From NCBI GenBank assembly GCA_013299115.1, contig JAAFKA010000025.1, positions 1 through 59,267 on the forward strand: DNA of 59,267 bases, given 5' to 3'. This document shows positions 21,401 to 28,450 of this stretch, in pieces. The stretch's first letter is position 1. Each line of letters opens with the position of its first letter. The translations under genes and the position numbers were made by a program. Below the pieces are notes generated by a model, which ran no database searches, was not told where the DNA came from, and worked only from the letters and a program-made list of their open reading frames with translations. This DNA comes from Cytophagales bacterium (GTDB taxonomy: Bacteria; Bacteroidota; Bacteroidia; Cytophagales; Thermoflexibacteraceae).

Positions 21401-21563
21401 CTTGCGTATGGGAACTTTGGAAGGCAAACTAAAAACTGCTCTTGCGGGTATTGAAACTTTGAAAACTACACAACTTGCCGACCTTAACAAAAAATTGGCT
21501 GCTGCCAAATTGGAGGAAATCAAATTAAGAAGTTTTGAGGAGTTTAAGAAGGCAGATAAGTAG
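18459..21563 (+). CDS. Secreted sortilin/VPS10-like BNR-repeat protein
   Basis: 1034 residues with a signal peptide (1-22, ending LAVAQ). At least ten Asp-box motifs (S/T-x-D-x-G-x-x-W/F) are spread over about 65-690, for example SEDAGQNW, TTDGGRTW, STDAGKTW, SDDGGKNW, TTDGGKTW and TVDGGQNW. They imply a large beta-propeller like those of sortilin and exo-alpha-sialidase-type proteins. A C-terminal part (about 760-1034) has a beta-rich segment and then helices. Often annotated glycosyl hydrolase, but I see no catalytic signature, so the activity is unknown. No T9SS sorting domain is visible. A palindrome-rich region follows. Confidence 0.87.
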   Translation: MNNKKTWLTAGLALLLGNLAVAQEAITLKGEELFGSLRARQIGPALMSGRISDIEGHPTDNKIIYIGTGGGGVWKSVDGGVIFKPVFDKHPQSIGALAINPKNPDKEVWAGTGEVWTRNSVSLGDGIYKSEDAGQNWTKMGLEKTERISSIKIDYNNPNIMYVGAMGTLWGPNEDRGVYKTTDGGRTWEKIFYIDNNTGCSDLVMDPKNPEILYAAFWQYRRTAYSFDSGNDNPAKSALYKSTDAGKTWAKIHNGFPTGKMGRIAIAVAPSNPEILYSVIESEKPENKGLYRSDDGGKNWKFLNGDFELTVRPFYFSRIVIDPKNPEVVCKAGLRGSISSDGGKTFRTHGGTHADIHDYWFAIDNSQMLFVATDGGLYRTWDGGNVFDMVKNIPVSQFYHVSVDNAKPYNVYGGLQDNGSWYAPSESPGGIENRDWFSVGQGDGFRVYRHPTKPNIVYSEMQGAENIWRYDTEKRQTKIVKPYPADDTEKLRFNWNTPIQISKKQPNRLYVASQFLHKSEDMGESWVKISPDLTTNDKKKQEQEKSGGLSMDNSGAENHCTIFSVAESPIDENTIWVGTDDGNVQVTTDGGKTWTNTIANVPNLPKNTWAYHVEPSNFDKNTCYVVFEGHTQSDMNTYVYKTTDLGKTWKSIVTADIKGFARNIKEDLENPNLLFVGTEFGLFITVDGGQNWSQFTNNMPSVAVHYITIHPETNDLVMGTHGRGVIIIDDISPLRQITKENTEKAVYFFKTKPTLLRDGSAFSEGGDMGEYVGDNPEREAKIIYYLKGRHTFGKMSLEVFDNTGKLVADLAPNKSKGINIVNWNYNLKAPKMAKAKTFAFGGFSTPRLPAGTYTVKMTKGKDVYETKIELKADPNSMHSDADRQKQVETTMKLYEMSEQLAYGIDQLDAIKDGAADRLAKNAALKKVVEPITKNIDKQKESLVVLKGDNYVGSAEPQLREKIAELYAEVANYYGSPSPAQVLRMGTLEGKLKTALAGIETLKTTQLADLNKKLAAAKLEEIKLRSFEEFKKADK

Positions 21564-21782
21564 GAGGTAAATTTAGCAGTAATAGAGGTTATTACGATAA
21601 TTTTTGTATAGAAAATTAACTTGTTGATTTTCAGTTGATTGACCTTGCACCCTAAAGAGTACGGTACAAATCGTAGTAACCTCTAATAGAGTTTATGACT
21701 AAATTTTTGTTGAGAAACTTAAAAAAAGATGTCATTTTTTTTGAAAAATGACATCTTTAGAAAATTATTCATAAACTCTATT
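21564..21782. repeat. Two adjoining palindromes after the sortilin-like gene
   Basis: The first has arms 21583-21598 and 21670-21685 (TAGAGGTTATTACGAT, one mismatch) around about 70 nt that include a GCACCCTAAAG half-site. The second has outer arms 21685-21696 and 21771-21782 and an inner perfect pair 21725-21739/21744-21758 (AAAGATGTCATTTTT). They share base 21685. There is no gene in this stretch. Confidence 0.75.
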
Positions 21783-21950
21783 TTACTTGCTTTTCCGCCT
21801 ATACTCCAAATCATATTCAGCTTGCCAAGTCGTGCCTTTGTCTTTTGAGATTTCGCCCAACTGCCTCACTTTATCTTTGGCAAGGTTAAAAAATGTCAAT
21901 TTTCTTACAGCCATTGTATCTTTGGCAACTGCAATTGCTATTTTTTTCAT
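21783..21950 (-). pseudogene. 55-codon remnant, C-terminus of a DUF1579-like protein
   Basis: An open frame from an ATG at 21950 to a TAA at 21783 encodes 55 residues. Its second half, KVRQLGEISKDKGTTWQAEY followed by DLEYRRK, looks like the end of small lipocalin-like proteins of the DUF1579 type, which finish with an xVRQxxExSxDxGxTW pattern. The expected N-terminal 100 or so residues are absent upstream. I read this as a decayed 3' end rather than a working gene; a genuine short protein remains possible. It abuts the 21.7-kb palindrome. Confidence 0.4.
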
Positions 21951-22059
21951 TGATGTATTTTTTGCCTTAGGCGAAAGTAAAAAAAATGTATTGTGCTACT
22001 CTATATTTAAGAGCAAAGCCTCAATGATAAAATCCATTGCAAGATAAAACAATTTATAA

Positions 22060-22102
22060 AAAAAATAGCACTAAAAGAAAGCATCTTTTAGTACTATTTT
22101 TT
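22060..22102. terminator. Hairpin after the DUF5694 gene
   Basis: Arms 22060-22078 and 22084-22102 (AAAAAATAGCACTAAAAGA, one mismatch) around AAGCA. It lies 18 nt downstream of the stop of the minus-strand DUF5694 gene and ends in a T-run on that strand. Confidence 0.7.
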
Positions 22103-22119
22103 GCAAGTAGGTGAGGTAT

Positions 22120-23028
22120 TTACTTTTTCAAATCATTAAACTTGATATAGTCATATTCTGGCGTACTCTTTAAAAGTTGATCTAATATGGCAATATGACC
22201 TGCCCCAAATAATATTAAAACTCTGTCTTTTGGTGAGGTCGCAACTCTCTGAATATTTCTAAATATTCTCAAATTTCTATTATACCAATAAGTGGCTAAG
22301 GCATCTGCTCCATCATACTTTCCATTTTTAAAATCTCCGACTAAATACGCACCATAATCTCGTTGCAAATTCTTGGGAGAATTCAAATATTTGAAATAAT
22401 TGAGTAATGGAAGTTTAAGTGATAACTCTGTATTATATTTGAATAAATTAGTGTAGTTTTCACTTGTTTTAAAGTTATAATCGTAAAAAATTCTATCAAA
22501 ATAAGGCTTGATAACAAGTGAGTCCTTCGATTCTGGCAATTCTTCTGCTATTGTCCTTGCATCAACAGCGTAAATTGTATCTAAGTTGAACTTATCCATC
22601 AATCTAAACCCAATTTGCTCGACCTCATCTCTTGCCAAATCTTTTTTTCCAGTCTTATACAAACGATAGTTGTCCATAGTTTTTCGACCATCTATGGCTT
22701 CCATACATATTTTTGTGGGTTTAAAAATGGCTAAATAGTCCAGCAATTTTTGTAATTCTTTCTGTTTTTGCTCAGATAAAATATCAATTTGCTTATTTTT
22801 GTCCACTTTATAAGCATCTGCATTGTAATACTCAAAATGAAAAGTACCTACAAGAAATATTTTTGGCAAACTATCCTTGTTAGGAGCTAAAAAATGATCT
22901 GGGTCATGCAGTTTTTGTCCAAATACAAATTGTCCATAAAACAAACTCACTACTAAACACAAAAATATTTTTCCAAAGTTTTTGTTGCCAAAGCACCAAA
23001 AAAATAAAATAATTGCTATTTTTTTCAT
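22120..23028 (-). CDS. Secreted DUF5694 / TIKI-like protein
   Basis: 302 residues. A long hydrophobic N-terminus (about 19-37, ending VFGQ) suggests export. The mature part begins with FLVGTFHFEYYNAD and ends with YWYNRNLRIFRNIQRVATSP and ILFGAGHIAILDQLL. The GTFHF ... RN ... GAGH arrangement is that of DUF5694, related to the TraB/TIKI/EreA-type metallo-hydrolase superfamily; H in GTFHF and GAGH are candidate metal ligands. The substrate is unknown. It is a single gene, with the nested palindrome region upstream and a hairpin downstream. Confidence 0.8.
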   Translation of the reverse strand: MKKIAIILFFWCFGNKNFGKIFLCLVVSLFYGQFVFGQKLHDPDHFLAPNKDSLPKIFLVGTFHFEYYNADAYKVDKNKQIDILSEQKQKELQKLLDYLAIFKPTKICMEAIDGRKTMDNYRLYKTGKKDLARDEVEQIGFRLMDKFNLDTIYAVDARTIAEELPESKDSLVIKPYFDRIFYDYNFKTSENYTNLFKYNTELSLKLPLLNYFKYLNSPKNLQRDYGAYLVGDFKNGKYDGADALATYWYNRNLRIFRNIQRVATSPKDRVLILFGAGHIAILDQLLKSTPEYDYIKFNDLKK

Positions 23029-23077
23029 TAGTTTAAGTTTTTTTATATAGCACCTTTTTAGGTGTAGGGTGTTATAC

Positions 23078-23547
23078 CACAGACTTTAGTCCAATGCTAT
23101 TAAGCTAAGAATAACTCACAACCTCGAAGAGGTTGAACAATAATAGCCCTACGTGCAACGTAGGGAAAAAGGTGCAAAGTCACTCCACAACCCCGAAGGG
23201 GTTGAACAATGACGTATTGCTACACGAATGTTCAACCCCTTCGGGGCAGGGTCGATTGTTTCTTACCTCACCCCCTGCCCCTCTCCTTCTGAGAGGGGAG
23301 AAAAATTACCCCTTTGGGGTAAAAATGACCTCGAAGAGGTCAAAAACTCCCCTCCCAGCAGGGGAGGGGCAGGGGGTGGGGTTGCTTTGTTAGCAGAAAC
23401 AATCGACCCTGCCTTCGGGGTTGGATGCACATTTGCAAATACTTCCCTATGTTGCACGCAGGGCTATTAGTGTTTAACCCACAATGGAATTGCTCTTCGA
23501 GTTTGTAAATATTTTCTTAGCTTAATAGCATTGGACTTTAGTCTGTG
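23078..23547. repeat. Multi-layer nested palindrome region
   Basis: Layers from outside in: 23078-23109 with 23516-23547 (about 32 bp, containing CTTAGCTTAATAGCATTGG on the right); about 23139-23165 with 23443-23469 (27 bp, two mismatches, around GTAGGGCTATTA); 23246-23263 with 23395-23412 (18 bp perfect, GCAGGGTCGATTGTTTCT); and about 23270-23285 with 23361-23376 (CCCCTGCCCCTC type). Local hairpins fill the rest: AACCTCGAAGAGGTT (23121-23135), CAACCCCGAAGGGGTTG, GACCTCGAAGAGGTC and CCCCTCTCCTTCTGAGAGGGG. There is no real gene from 23029 to 23603. Confidence 0.85.
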
Positions 23548-23574
23548 AATAAATAGTATAGTAAATATTGATTT

Positions 23575-23592
23575 CACAGACTAAAGTCTGTG
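23575..23592. repeat. Palindrome CACAGACTAAAGTCTGTG
   Basis: An 18-bp dyad just downstream of the VOC gene stop. The same ACTTTAGT/ACTAAAGT family forms the outer end of the nested region (23078), the arms at 25816-25877 and a half copy near 28394. Confidence 0.75.
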
Positions 23593-23603
23593 GTACATTT
23601 TAC

Positions 23604-23984
23604 CTAACTGATAGAATGTAAGGAAATATGATTGCCTTCGCAGTCCTCAAAGATGGCGAAATATCCAAATTCGGGCGTAATTTCCGTTTTAGCAAGCAAC
23701 ACTTTACCTCCTGCTTTTTCAACCCGATTTAGCACAACATTTAAGTCATTACCTCCGTTCAAATAAACTTTTGCACCTTTCGTAGAGGGTATGTGGTTGT
23801 TGCCTTTGACAATGGCAGCACCAACACCACCTTGCTGGTCGTAAAGCAAGAAGCCCATCTGGTCTTCGCCCATCATCATTTCAGGCATCTCGTAGTCATA
23901 AATTTGACTGTAAAATTTCTTTGCTCTCGCAAAATCAGTAACAGGAATTTCAATCCAATTCACTGCATTTTTTAGCATTTCCAT
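23604..23984 (-). CDS. VOC (glyoxalase-fold) family protein
   Basis: 126 residues, one glyoxalase/bleomycin-resistance fold subunit. It begins NAVNWIEIPVTDFARAKKFY, the usual first strand and helix, and ends YFAIFEDCEGNHISLHS, the usual last strands with a metal-site Glu/His region. Such small members often act as dioxygenases, lyases or resistance proteins, and a specific function cannot be assigned. It is cytosolic and a single gene. The stop lies next to palindromes at 23575 and the start is followed (in the upstream direction) by hairpins at 24016-24165. Confidence 0.88.
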   Translation of the reverse strand: MEMLKNAVNWIEIPVTDFARAKKFYSQIYDYEMPEMMMGEDQMGFLLYDQQGGVGAAIVKGNNHIPSTKGAKVYLNGGNDLNVVLNRVEKAGGKVLLAKTEITPEFGYFAIFEDCEGNHISLHSIS

Positions 23985-24015
23985 TGTAATTGTGTGTTAA
24001 AGTTTATGTTTTATA

Positions 24016-24044
24016 AGTAACATTTCTCTAATAAATGTTACTTC
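24016..24044. repeat. Hairpin AAGTAACATTT/AAATGTTACTT
   Basis: Eleven-bp perfect arms (24016-24026 and 24034-24044) with a 7-nt loop, in the upstream region of the VOC gene. Confidence 0.65.
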
Positions 24045-24057
24045 TTTGTATTTTTGT

Positions 24058-24165
24058 ACCACAGCCTTTAGGCTGTAAGGTCATTGCAAAATAGCAAAAA
24101 ATTACTAAGTGATGCTAAATTTTATATATTTTGTAACGACCTTACACCCTAAAGGGTGTGGTACA
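24058..24165. repeat. Palindrome with 27-bp arms, GTACCACA family
   Basis: Arms 24058-24084 and 24139-24165 match with two mismatches. Each arm contains its own small dyad (CAGCCTTTAGGCTG and CACCCTAAAGGGTG), so the structure can fold as one long stem or two hairpins. It lies 11 nt after the stop of the minus-strand PD40 gene. Confidence 0.8.
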
Positions 24166-24176
24166 TTTTACAAACT

Positions 24177-25139
24177 TTATTTCAAAACCTCCGACATTTT
24201 TACCCAATAAATATCTCCTCTGCCATTTGCGGGTGTCATAAACCTACGCAATAAATCTGTGGTTTTGAAAGGATTATTGGTCGTGGGCAGGTTTTGAGTT
24301 TTTTCACTCGTAAAAAACAAGTAGCTTCCGTCTGCACTCACATAAGGGCAATAATCTAAGGCAGCGGAGTTCAAAAAAGCAATATTTCTACCTGCTGACC
24401 AAGTTCCATCGGCATTTTTGAGGCTGATATACAAATCTCCACCGCCATTGTCGTCTGCTCTGCCGAAACTTGAAAACAAAATATAGCTGCCATTGGGGTC
24501 AATAAAAGCATTAAATTCATCTTTCCCTGTATTTACGCCACTCAAAACTTCAGGCTTTTGGTAAGCACCATTCTCAAATTTTGATGCCCAAATGTCCTCG
24601 CCACCCACACCACCTGCATATTTTGCGGTGTAATATAAGGTGTTGTTTTTGTCAAGTGAAGGATAATATTCATTCTCGGCAGTGTTGATAGGGCTACCCA
24701 TATTTTGCGGTGCAGACCACGTGTTATCTGCATTTCGTTCTACAAACCAAATATCAAAATCCTTTGTGCCACTGCCTGTTAAAGTGCGACTGGAAGCAAA
24801 AAACAGTTTTTTGCCATCGGGCGAAAATGCAGGTTCAATATCATTAGATTTGCCCGAAAACGAAGCCACTTTTGCAGCCTGCCACTTGCCATTTTCATAA
24901 CGTCTGACCATAATCATTGCCGAAGTTCTGGACAAAACCAAAGAATAGTAGATTTCTTTGCCATCGGGCGAAATTGCCATATCTCTTTCATTAAAATTGG
25001 TAGAAAGCAAATAAGGTGCAAACATAATTGCTTGATTATCAGGCAATTTTTGTGATAAATATTGCCAATCTTGCCCAAAACTTACATAGCTTGTAAGCAT
25101 AGCACCAGCAACTAAAAGAGGAAAAAATAAAGATTTCAT
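24177..25139 (-). CDS. Secreted PD40 (TolB-like propeller) protein
   Basis: 320 residues. I use the ATG at 25139 because it opens a clean signal peptide (MKSLFFPLLVAGAMLTSYVS, ending SFGQ); an upstream ATG at 25196 would put 19 polar residues before it and would start inside the 25170-25260 palindrome. The mature part has at least five WD40-like (PD40) blades, such as DIEPAFSPDGKKLFFASSR, NEYYPSLDKNNTLYYTAKY, NAFIDPNGSYILFSSFGR and YCPYVSADGSYLFFTSEK. This is a periplasmic or surface beta-propeller, probably for binding. No enzyme motif or C-terminal OmpA domain is present. Confidence 0.87.
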   Translation of the reverse strand: MKSLFFPLLVAGAMLTSYVSFGQDWQYLSQKLPDNQAIMFAPYLLSTNFNERDMAISPDGKEIYYSLVLSRTSAMIMVRRYENGKWQAAKVASFSGKSNDIEPAFSPDGKKLFFASSRTLTGSGTKDFDIWFVERNADNTWSAPQNMGSPINTAENEYYPSLDKNNTLYYTAKYAGGVGGEDIWASKFENGAYQKPEVLSGVNTGKDEFNAFIDPNGSYILFSSFGRADDNGGGDLYISLKNADGTWSAGRNIAFLNSAALDYCPYVSADGSYLFFTSEKTQNLPTTNNPFKTTDLLRRFMTPANGRGDIYWVKMSEVLK

Positions 25140-25169
25140 AAGATTTTTTGAGTTAAAGTTATGTGTATT

Positions 25170-25260
25170 GTACGTTGGCAATGGTGCTTTTCGCACCTTG
25201 ACAATCGTACTAATTCTACTTTCATACGTTTGTCAAGGTCTGCGACCATTGCCAGCGTAC
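25170..25260. repeat. Nested palindrome upstream of the PD40 gene
   Basis: Outer arms 25170-25185 and 25245-25260 (GTACGTTGGCAATGGT, one mismatch). Inside, CACCTTGACAA (from 25195) pairs with TTGTCAAGGT (25230-25239). The element lies between the PD40 gene and the lipoprotein gene. Confidence 0.75.
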
Positions 25261-25269
25261 TAAAATGTT

Positions 25270-25791
25270 CTATAAAGGCTTCATTGTAAACAAAACCTGA
25301 ATTATTTTGCCTTCTGCCATTGTTTTGTCAAAATCAACACCCGAAGCAGTGAGGTATAAGTTGGCAAATTGCAACAAAGTTTCTTGCTCTGCATTTGGGT
25401 TTGTTAGTGGCAAATTGGCTTGTGTGGCAACGTAAGTCCATTCGGTTGTGCTGGAATTAGTAATCTCAAAAACTGTTGTCGTGTTGTCTGTGTGCGTAAT
25501 TTCCAACTTTTTGCTTGCCTCTAACCATTTCCATTTTGCAGTTTGGTCTTGTCCGTTTTGGTTGAAAATGTATGTACCTTTATCCGAAAATTTTGCAGAA
25601 ATTGGCGTGGCAGGCGAACCAGGAATGTCATAGCTTGCCTTGTCTGTTTTGATTGTGATGCCACTAATTTTCCAATTCCCGACAATAAAGTCCGTATTGG
25701 TTTGTGTTGGCTTTGGCGTGTCGTTTGAGCCACAAGCCCAAGCAAAAACAGCGAAAAAGATAAATGAGAACATAAGAATACGATTTTTCAT
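25270..25791 (-). CDS. Lipocalin-like lipoprotein
   Basis: 173 residues with a lipoprotein signal: FFAVFAWAC gives a lipobox with C20, followed by GSNDTPKP. The mature protein starts NTDFIVGNWKISG, then GTYIFNQNGQ and KWKWLEASKKLEITHTD, a pattern seen in lipocalin-like domains of Bacteroidota (Lipocalin_4/5 type). It is probably anchored in the outer membrane. The ligand is unknown. It is co-oriented with the PD40 gene but separated by a nested palindrome. Confidence 0.8.
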   Translation of the reverse strand: MKNRILMFSFIFFAVFAWACGSNDTPKPTQTNTDFIVGNWKISGITIKTDKASYDIPGSPATPISAKFSDKGTYIFNQNGQDQTAKWKWLEASKKLEITHTDNTTTVFEITNSSTTEWTYVATQANLPLTNPNAEQETLLQFANLYLTASGVDFDKTMAEGKIIQVLFTMKPL

Positions 25792-25815
25792 AATTTTGGT
25801 TTTAAAATTTTGAAT

Positions 25816-25877
25816 GTAGCATAGACTTTAGTCTGTGCTTGTATTGTATCAAAAGCACAGACTAAAGTCTATGCTAC
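25816..25877. repeat. Palindrome with perfect 25-bp arms
   Basis: Arms 25816-25840 and 25853-25877, both containing the CATAGACTTTAGTCTGTGC motif in one orientation, around a 12-nt loop. It lies upstream of the lipoprotein gene (start 25791). A half copy is at 28394-28420 and a diverged one near 57403. Between 25878 and 26077 I see nothing else. Confidence 0.85.
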
Positions 25878-26077
25878 AGCACTACACAAAAGTAAACAAC
25901 GCAAAATTATGATTTTCAAAAAGTGTAAGTTGGTGGGTTTGCAACGGACTGACAACCTTTTCTGACTACCGAATGTCGTTTGTGGGTTAGAAAAAGTTGT
26001 TTGTAAACTGAAAGATGTTGTTTGTAGTTTTTGTGCAAGAAAGTGAAATAGAATTAGTATGTTTGTAGTAACAAAAA

Positions 26078-26146
26078 GGTGTTAAAAAATAGTGTAAAGA
26101 TGTCATCTTTTAGAAAGATGACATCTTTACACTATTTTTTAACACC
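26078..26146. repeat. Palindrome with perfect 33-bp arms upstream of the LytS-type kinase
   Basis: Arms 26078-26110 and 26114-26146 are exact complements with a 3-nt loop. The inner part is the AAAGATGTCATCTTT core; the outer part (GGTGTTAAAAAATAGTGT) is specific to this locus. It ends 18 nt before the kinase ATG, so it lies in the leader or promoter and may influence expression. Confidence 0.9.
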
Positions 26147-26164
26147 CACAATTACACTATTTTT

Positions 26165-27238
26165 ATGTATCCTCAACTCCTAAAATTTTGGCAGACCAGC
26201 AAATTAGATTTGCTTTTTTGGGCATCTTACTTGGCTTTGCAAATTTATTTTGAATATGCTTGGGTACATAGTTCAATGAAAGAATTGCCTTATTGGAAAA
26301 TTTTTGCCATTGCAGCTACTTCTGAACTTGGCTTATTGCCTGCCAAAATAGCCCTTATTTATGTTATTTTTTGGCTTTTTGAACAACAAGAGGGTGTTTT
26401 TAAAGGCAAGTTTATAAAATATTTGACTATTTTTCTATCTTTTTGCTTTGCAGTTCTTGCATACAGAATAACTATTGTGTATCTTCTTTTTCCTATGTTT
26501 TATGCAGATTCGCCAAGTAAACCTCAACTATTTACTTTGGCTCGTATCAATTCTACCCTTACTGATTTCTTTTTTATCATTGGTTTGTTCATAGCTTTTA
26601 AGCAATATGTGGCAAAGCAAGCCCAAGAAAAATACGCTGCCCAGCTACAAAAAGAAAAATTAACTGCCGAATTGCAGTTTTTACGCAACCAAACCAATCC
26701 CCACTTTTTGTTTAATACACTCAACAATATTTATGCCCTTGCCCGAAAAAAATCGGAGCAAACTCCCGAAATTATCCTTAAATTGTCGCAATTATTGCGT
26801 TTTATGCTTTATGAATGTCGGTTAGACGAAATTCCGATAGCTAACGAAATTAAAATCATTGAGGATTACATTAGTTTGGAAACTATCCGTTACCAAGACC
26901 GTCTGGAAGTAAGTTTTGTGCAAGAATTGACAGATAATTTTGAACCTATTGCACCTTTGTTGTTGTTGCCTTTTGTTGAAAATGCTTTTAAACATGGGGC
27001 TGGCGAAAGTCGTTTTGGGGCTTTTATCCACCTCAATTTAAGTCTAAAAGATGGAAATTTGTTATTTGTGGTGGAAAATTCCAAAGAAAATACAGAAACA
27101 GTGCTGATAGAAAATATTGGTTTGGGCAATGTTCGAAGGCAATTAGAGTTGATTTATTCGGATTTTGATTTGAAAATAGACAACCAAGTGCAGCAATTTT
27201 GTGTTACATTATGGGTGGATTTGAGAAAAAGGAAATGA
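26165..27238 (+). CDS. LytS/YehU-type sensor histidine kinase
   Basis: 357 residues. Four predicted membrane segments in 1-145 (about 16-32, 48-72, 84-112 and 130-146), a short coiled linker (150-170), then the His_kinase domain with LRNQTNPHFLFNTLNNIY (H180) and an ATPase part with PFVENAFKHG and GLGNVRRQLEL. This is the class that partners LytTR regulators, and one follows after 40 bp. The membrane part has no obvious ligand domain. A 33-bp-arm palindrome lies 18 nt upstream of the start. Confidence 0.93.
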   Translation: MYPQLLKFWQTSKLDLLFWASYLALQIYFEYAWVHSSMKELPYWKIFAIAATSELGLLPAKIALIYVIFWLFEQQEGVFKGKFIKYLTIFLSFCFAVLAYRITIVYLLFPMFYADSPSKPQLFTLARINSTLTDFFFIIGLFIAFKQYVAKQAQEKYAAQLQKEKLTAELQFLRNQTNPHFLFNTLNNIYALARKKSEQTPEIILKLSQLLRFMLYECRLDEIPIANEIKIIEDYISLETIRYQDRLEVSFVQELTDNFEPIAPLLLLPFVENAFKHGAGESRFGAFIHLNLSLKDGNLLFVVENSKENTETVLIENIGLGNVRRQLELIYSDFDLKIDNQVQQFCVTLWVDLRKRK

Positions 27239-27246
27239 AAAACCCT

Positions 27247-27267
27247 ACACCCTAAAGGGTGTGGTAC
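27247..27267. repeat. Palindrome between kinase and regulator
   Basis: TACACCCTAAAGGGTGTGGTA forms a dyad in the 40-nt gap between the LytS-type kinase and LytTR genes. It belongs to the GTACCACACCC family seen at 24058-24165. Confidence 0.75.
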
Positions 27268-27278
27268 ATACTACTGCT

Positions 27279-28028
27279 ATGCAAACCTATAACTGTTTGA
27301 TTGTGGAAGACGAGCCACTGGCTGCCGAAATTCTGCAAGATTATATCAAACAAGTACCTTTTTTGGCACTCAAAGGCACTTGTCCCGATGCTTTGTATGC
27401 CTTAGATTTTTTGCAAAAAGAAAACAAGAGTATGGATGTAATCTTTTTGGACATTCATTTGCCCCGACTAAAAGGATTAGATTTTTTGAAAATATTGCCC
27501 ACACCACCAAAAATTATTTTAACTACTGCTTATCACGAATATGCTCTGCAAAGTTATGAATTGAATGTATTGGATTATTTGCTAAAACCTATAGAGTTTA
27601 GTCGTTTTTTGCAAGCAATAAATAAGTTAGGCAGCAGTAAAAACACACAAGTAATTGAAAAACAAGAAGTTATAAAGCCTATTGCTACTCAAAAAACTAT
27701 TGAAACAGAGAGAATCTTCCACTTTTTTACTGTTGATAAGAAAAAAATTAAGGTCTATGAAGACGAAATTTTATATGTTGAGAGTTTAAAAGAGTACATA
27801 AAAATCTTTACCATTTCGCAAACCATTGTAACAAAACTGCAATTAGGGCAGTTTGAACACCTTTTTACAAGCAATAAATTTTTGCGGGTTCACCGTTCTT
27901 TTCTCGTAGCAAAAGACAAAATAACAGCCTATTCAGCTACGCACATTGAGTTGCAAATTGCCTCAGAAAAAAGAGAAATCCCGATTGGTAGGAATTATAA
28001 AGAGTTGATTAGCAAGGAGTTGGTGTAG
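27279..28028 (+). CDS. LytTR-family response regulator
   Basis: 249 residues. Receiver domain 1-120 with EDE (10-12), phospho-acceptor D58 in IFLDIHLPRLKGL, and YLLKPIEFSRF; LytTR DNA-binding domain about 145-245 with DEILYVESLKEYIKIF and FLRVHRSFLVAKDKI. The ATG at 27279 is used; an in-frame ATG at 27261 falls in the intergenic palindrome and adds only six residues. It is partner of the upstream kinase. Target genes are unknown. Confidence 0.93.
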   Translation: MQTYNCLIVEDEPLAAEILQDYIKQVPFLALKGTCPDALYALDFLQKENKSMDVIFLDIHLPRLKGLDFLKILPTPPKIILTTAYHEYALQSYELNVLDYLLKPIEFSRFLQAINKLGSSKNTQVIEKQEVIKPIATQKTIETERIFHFFTVDKKKIKVYEDEILYVESLKEYIKIFTISQTIVTKLQLGQFEHLFTSNKFLRVHRSFLVAKDKITAYSATHIELQIASEKREIPIGRNYKELISKELV

Positions 28029-28066
28029 TGTGGGCTTTAACCCACACATTTTAACCTTCTAAAACA
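28029..28066. repeat. Dyad TGTGGGCTTTAACCCACACA after the LytTR gene
   Basis: TGTGGGC and GCCCACA-type arms surround TTTAA right after the stop, and TGTGTGGGCT recurs near 28101. It may act as a terminator. Confidence 0.55.
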
Positions 28067-28214
28067 ATTTTTACACAAATAAGTATTTGCCTATTAAATT
28101 ATGTGTGGGCTAAACCAAATTACAGCACCTGCTTATTGAAAAAATAGTCTATTGTTTTTTGGGAGAACTATTTGACGCAATCTTTTCAAAACTAAGAATA
28201 TTTAGAAGATTTTG

Positions 28215-28335
28215 GGTTGTCCGACAATTTTTGTGGAAACGTAGCCTTTGATTTATCAAAGACCCTTTTGGGCAAAGCATTTGATAAATCATAAGCCTAC
28301 ATTATTCTCATTCCACAAAAAATTGTTGGACAACC
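28215..28335. repeat. Nested palindrome upstream of the T9SS cargo gene
   Basis: Outer arms 28215-28238 and 28311-28335 (GGTTGTCCGACAATTTTTGT type; one mismatch and one extra A). Inner arms 28241-28260 and 28280-28300 (GTAGCCTTTGATTTATCAAA type). The only ORF over it, a 68-codon frame from 28248, is not supported. Confidence 0.8.
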
Positions 28336-28358
28336 AAGTTTTTTTATTGCAATTTCCC

Positions 28359-28366
28359 TATCTTTG
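28359..28366 (+). promoter_or_regulatory. -7 box TATCTTTG upstream of the T9SS cargo gene
   Basis: Matches TAnnTTTG about 85 nt before the ATG at 28451. A half copy of the CAGACTAAAGTCTATGC palindrome (28394-28420) would be in the leader. Confidence 0.35.
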
Positions 28367-28450
28367 CAACCAAAAATTATATTTTATTTCTATGCACAGA
28401 CTAAAGTCTATGCTACAAAAAAATAATTTGCTGGTACAATTTAGCAAGGT

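Noticed and set aside
23133-23470. Open frames of 64-86 codons on both strands in the nested palindrome region
   Set aside because: They translate palindromic DNA (for example LTSPPAPLLLRGEKNYPFGV) on both strands and have no gene-like start or context.
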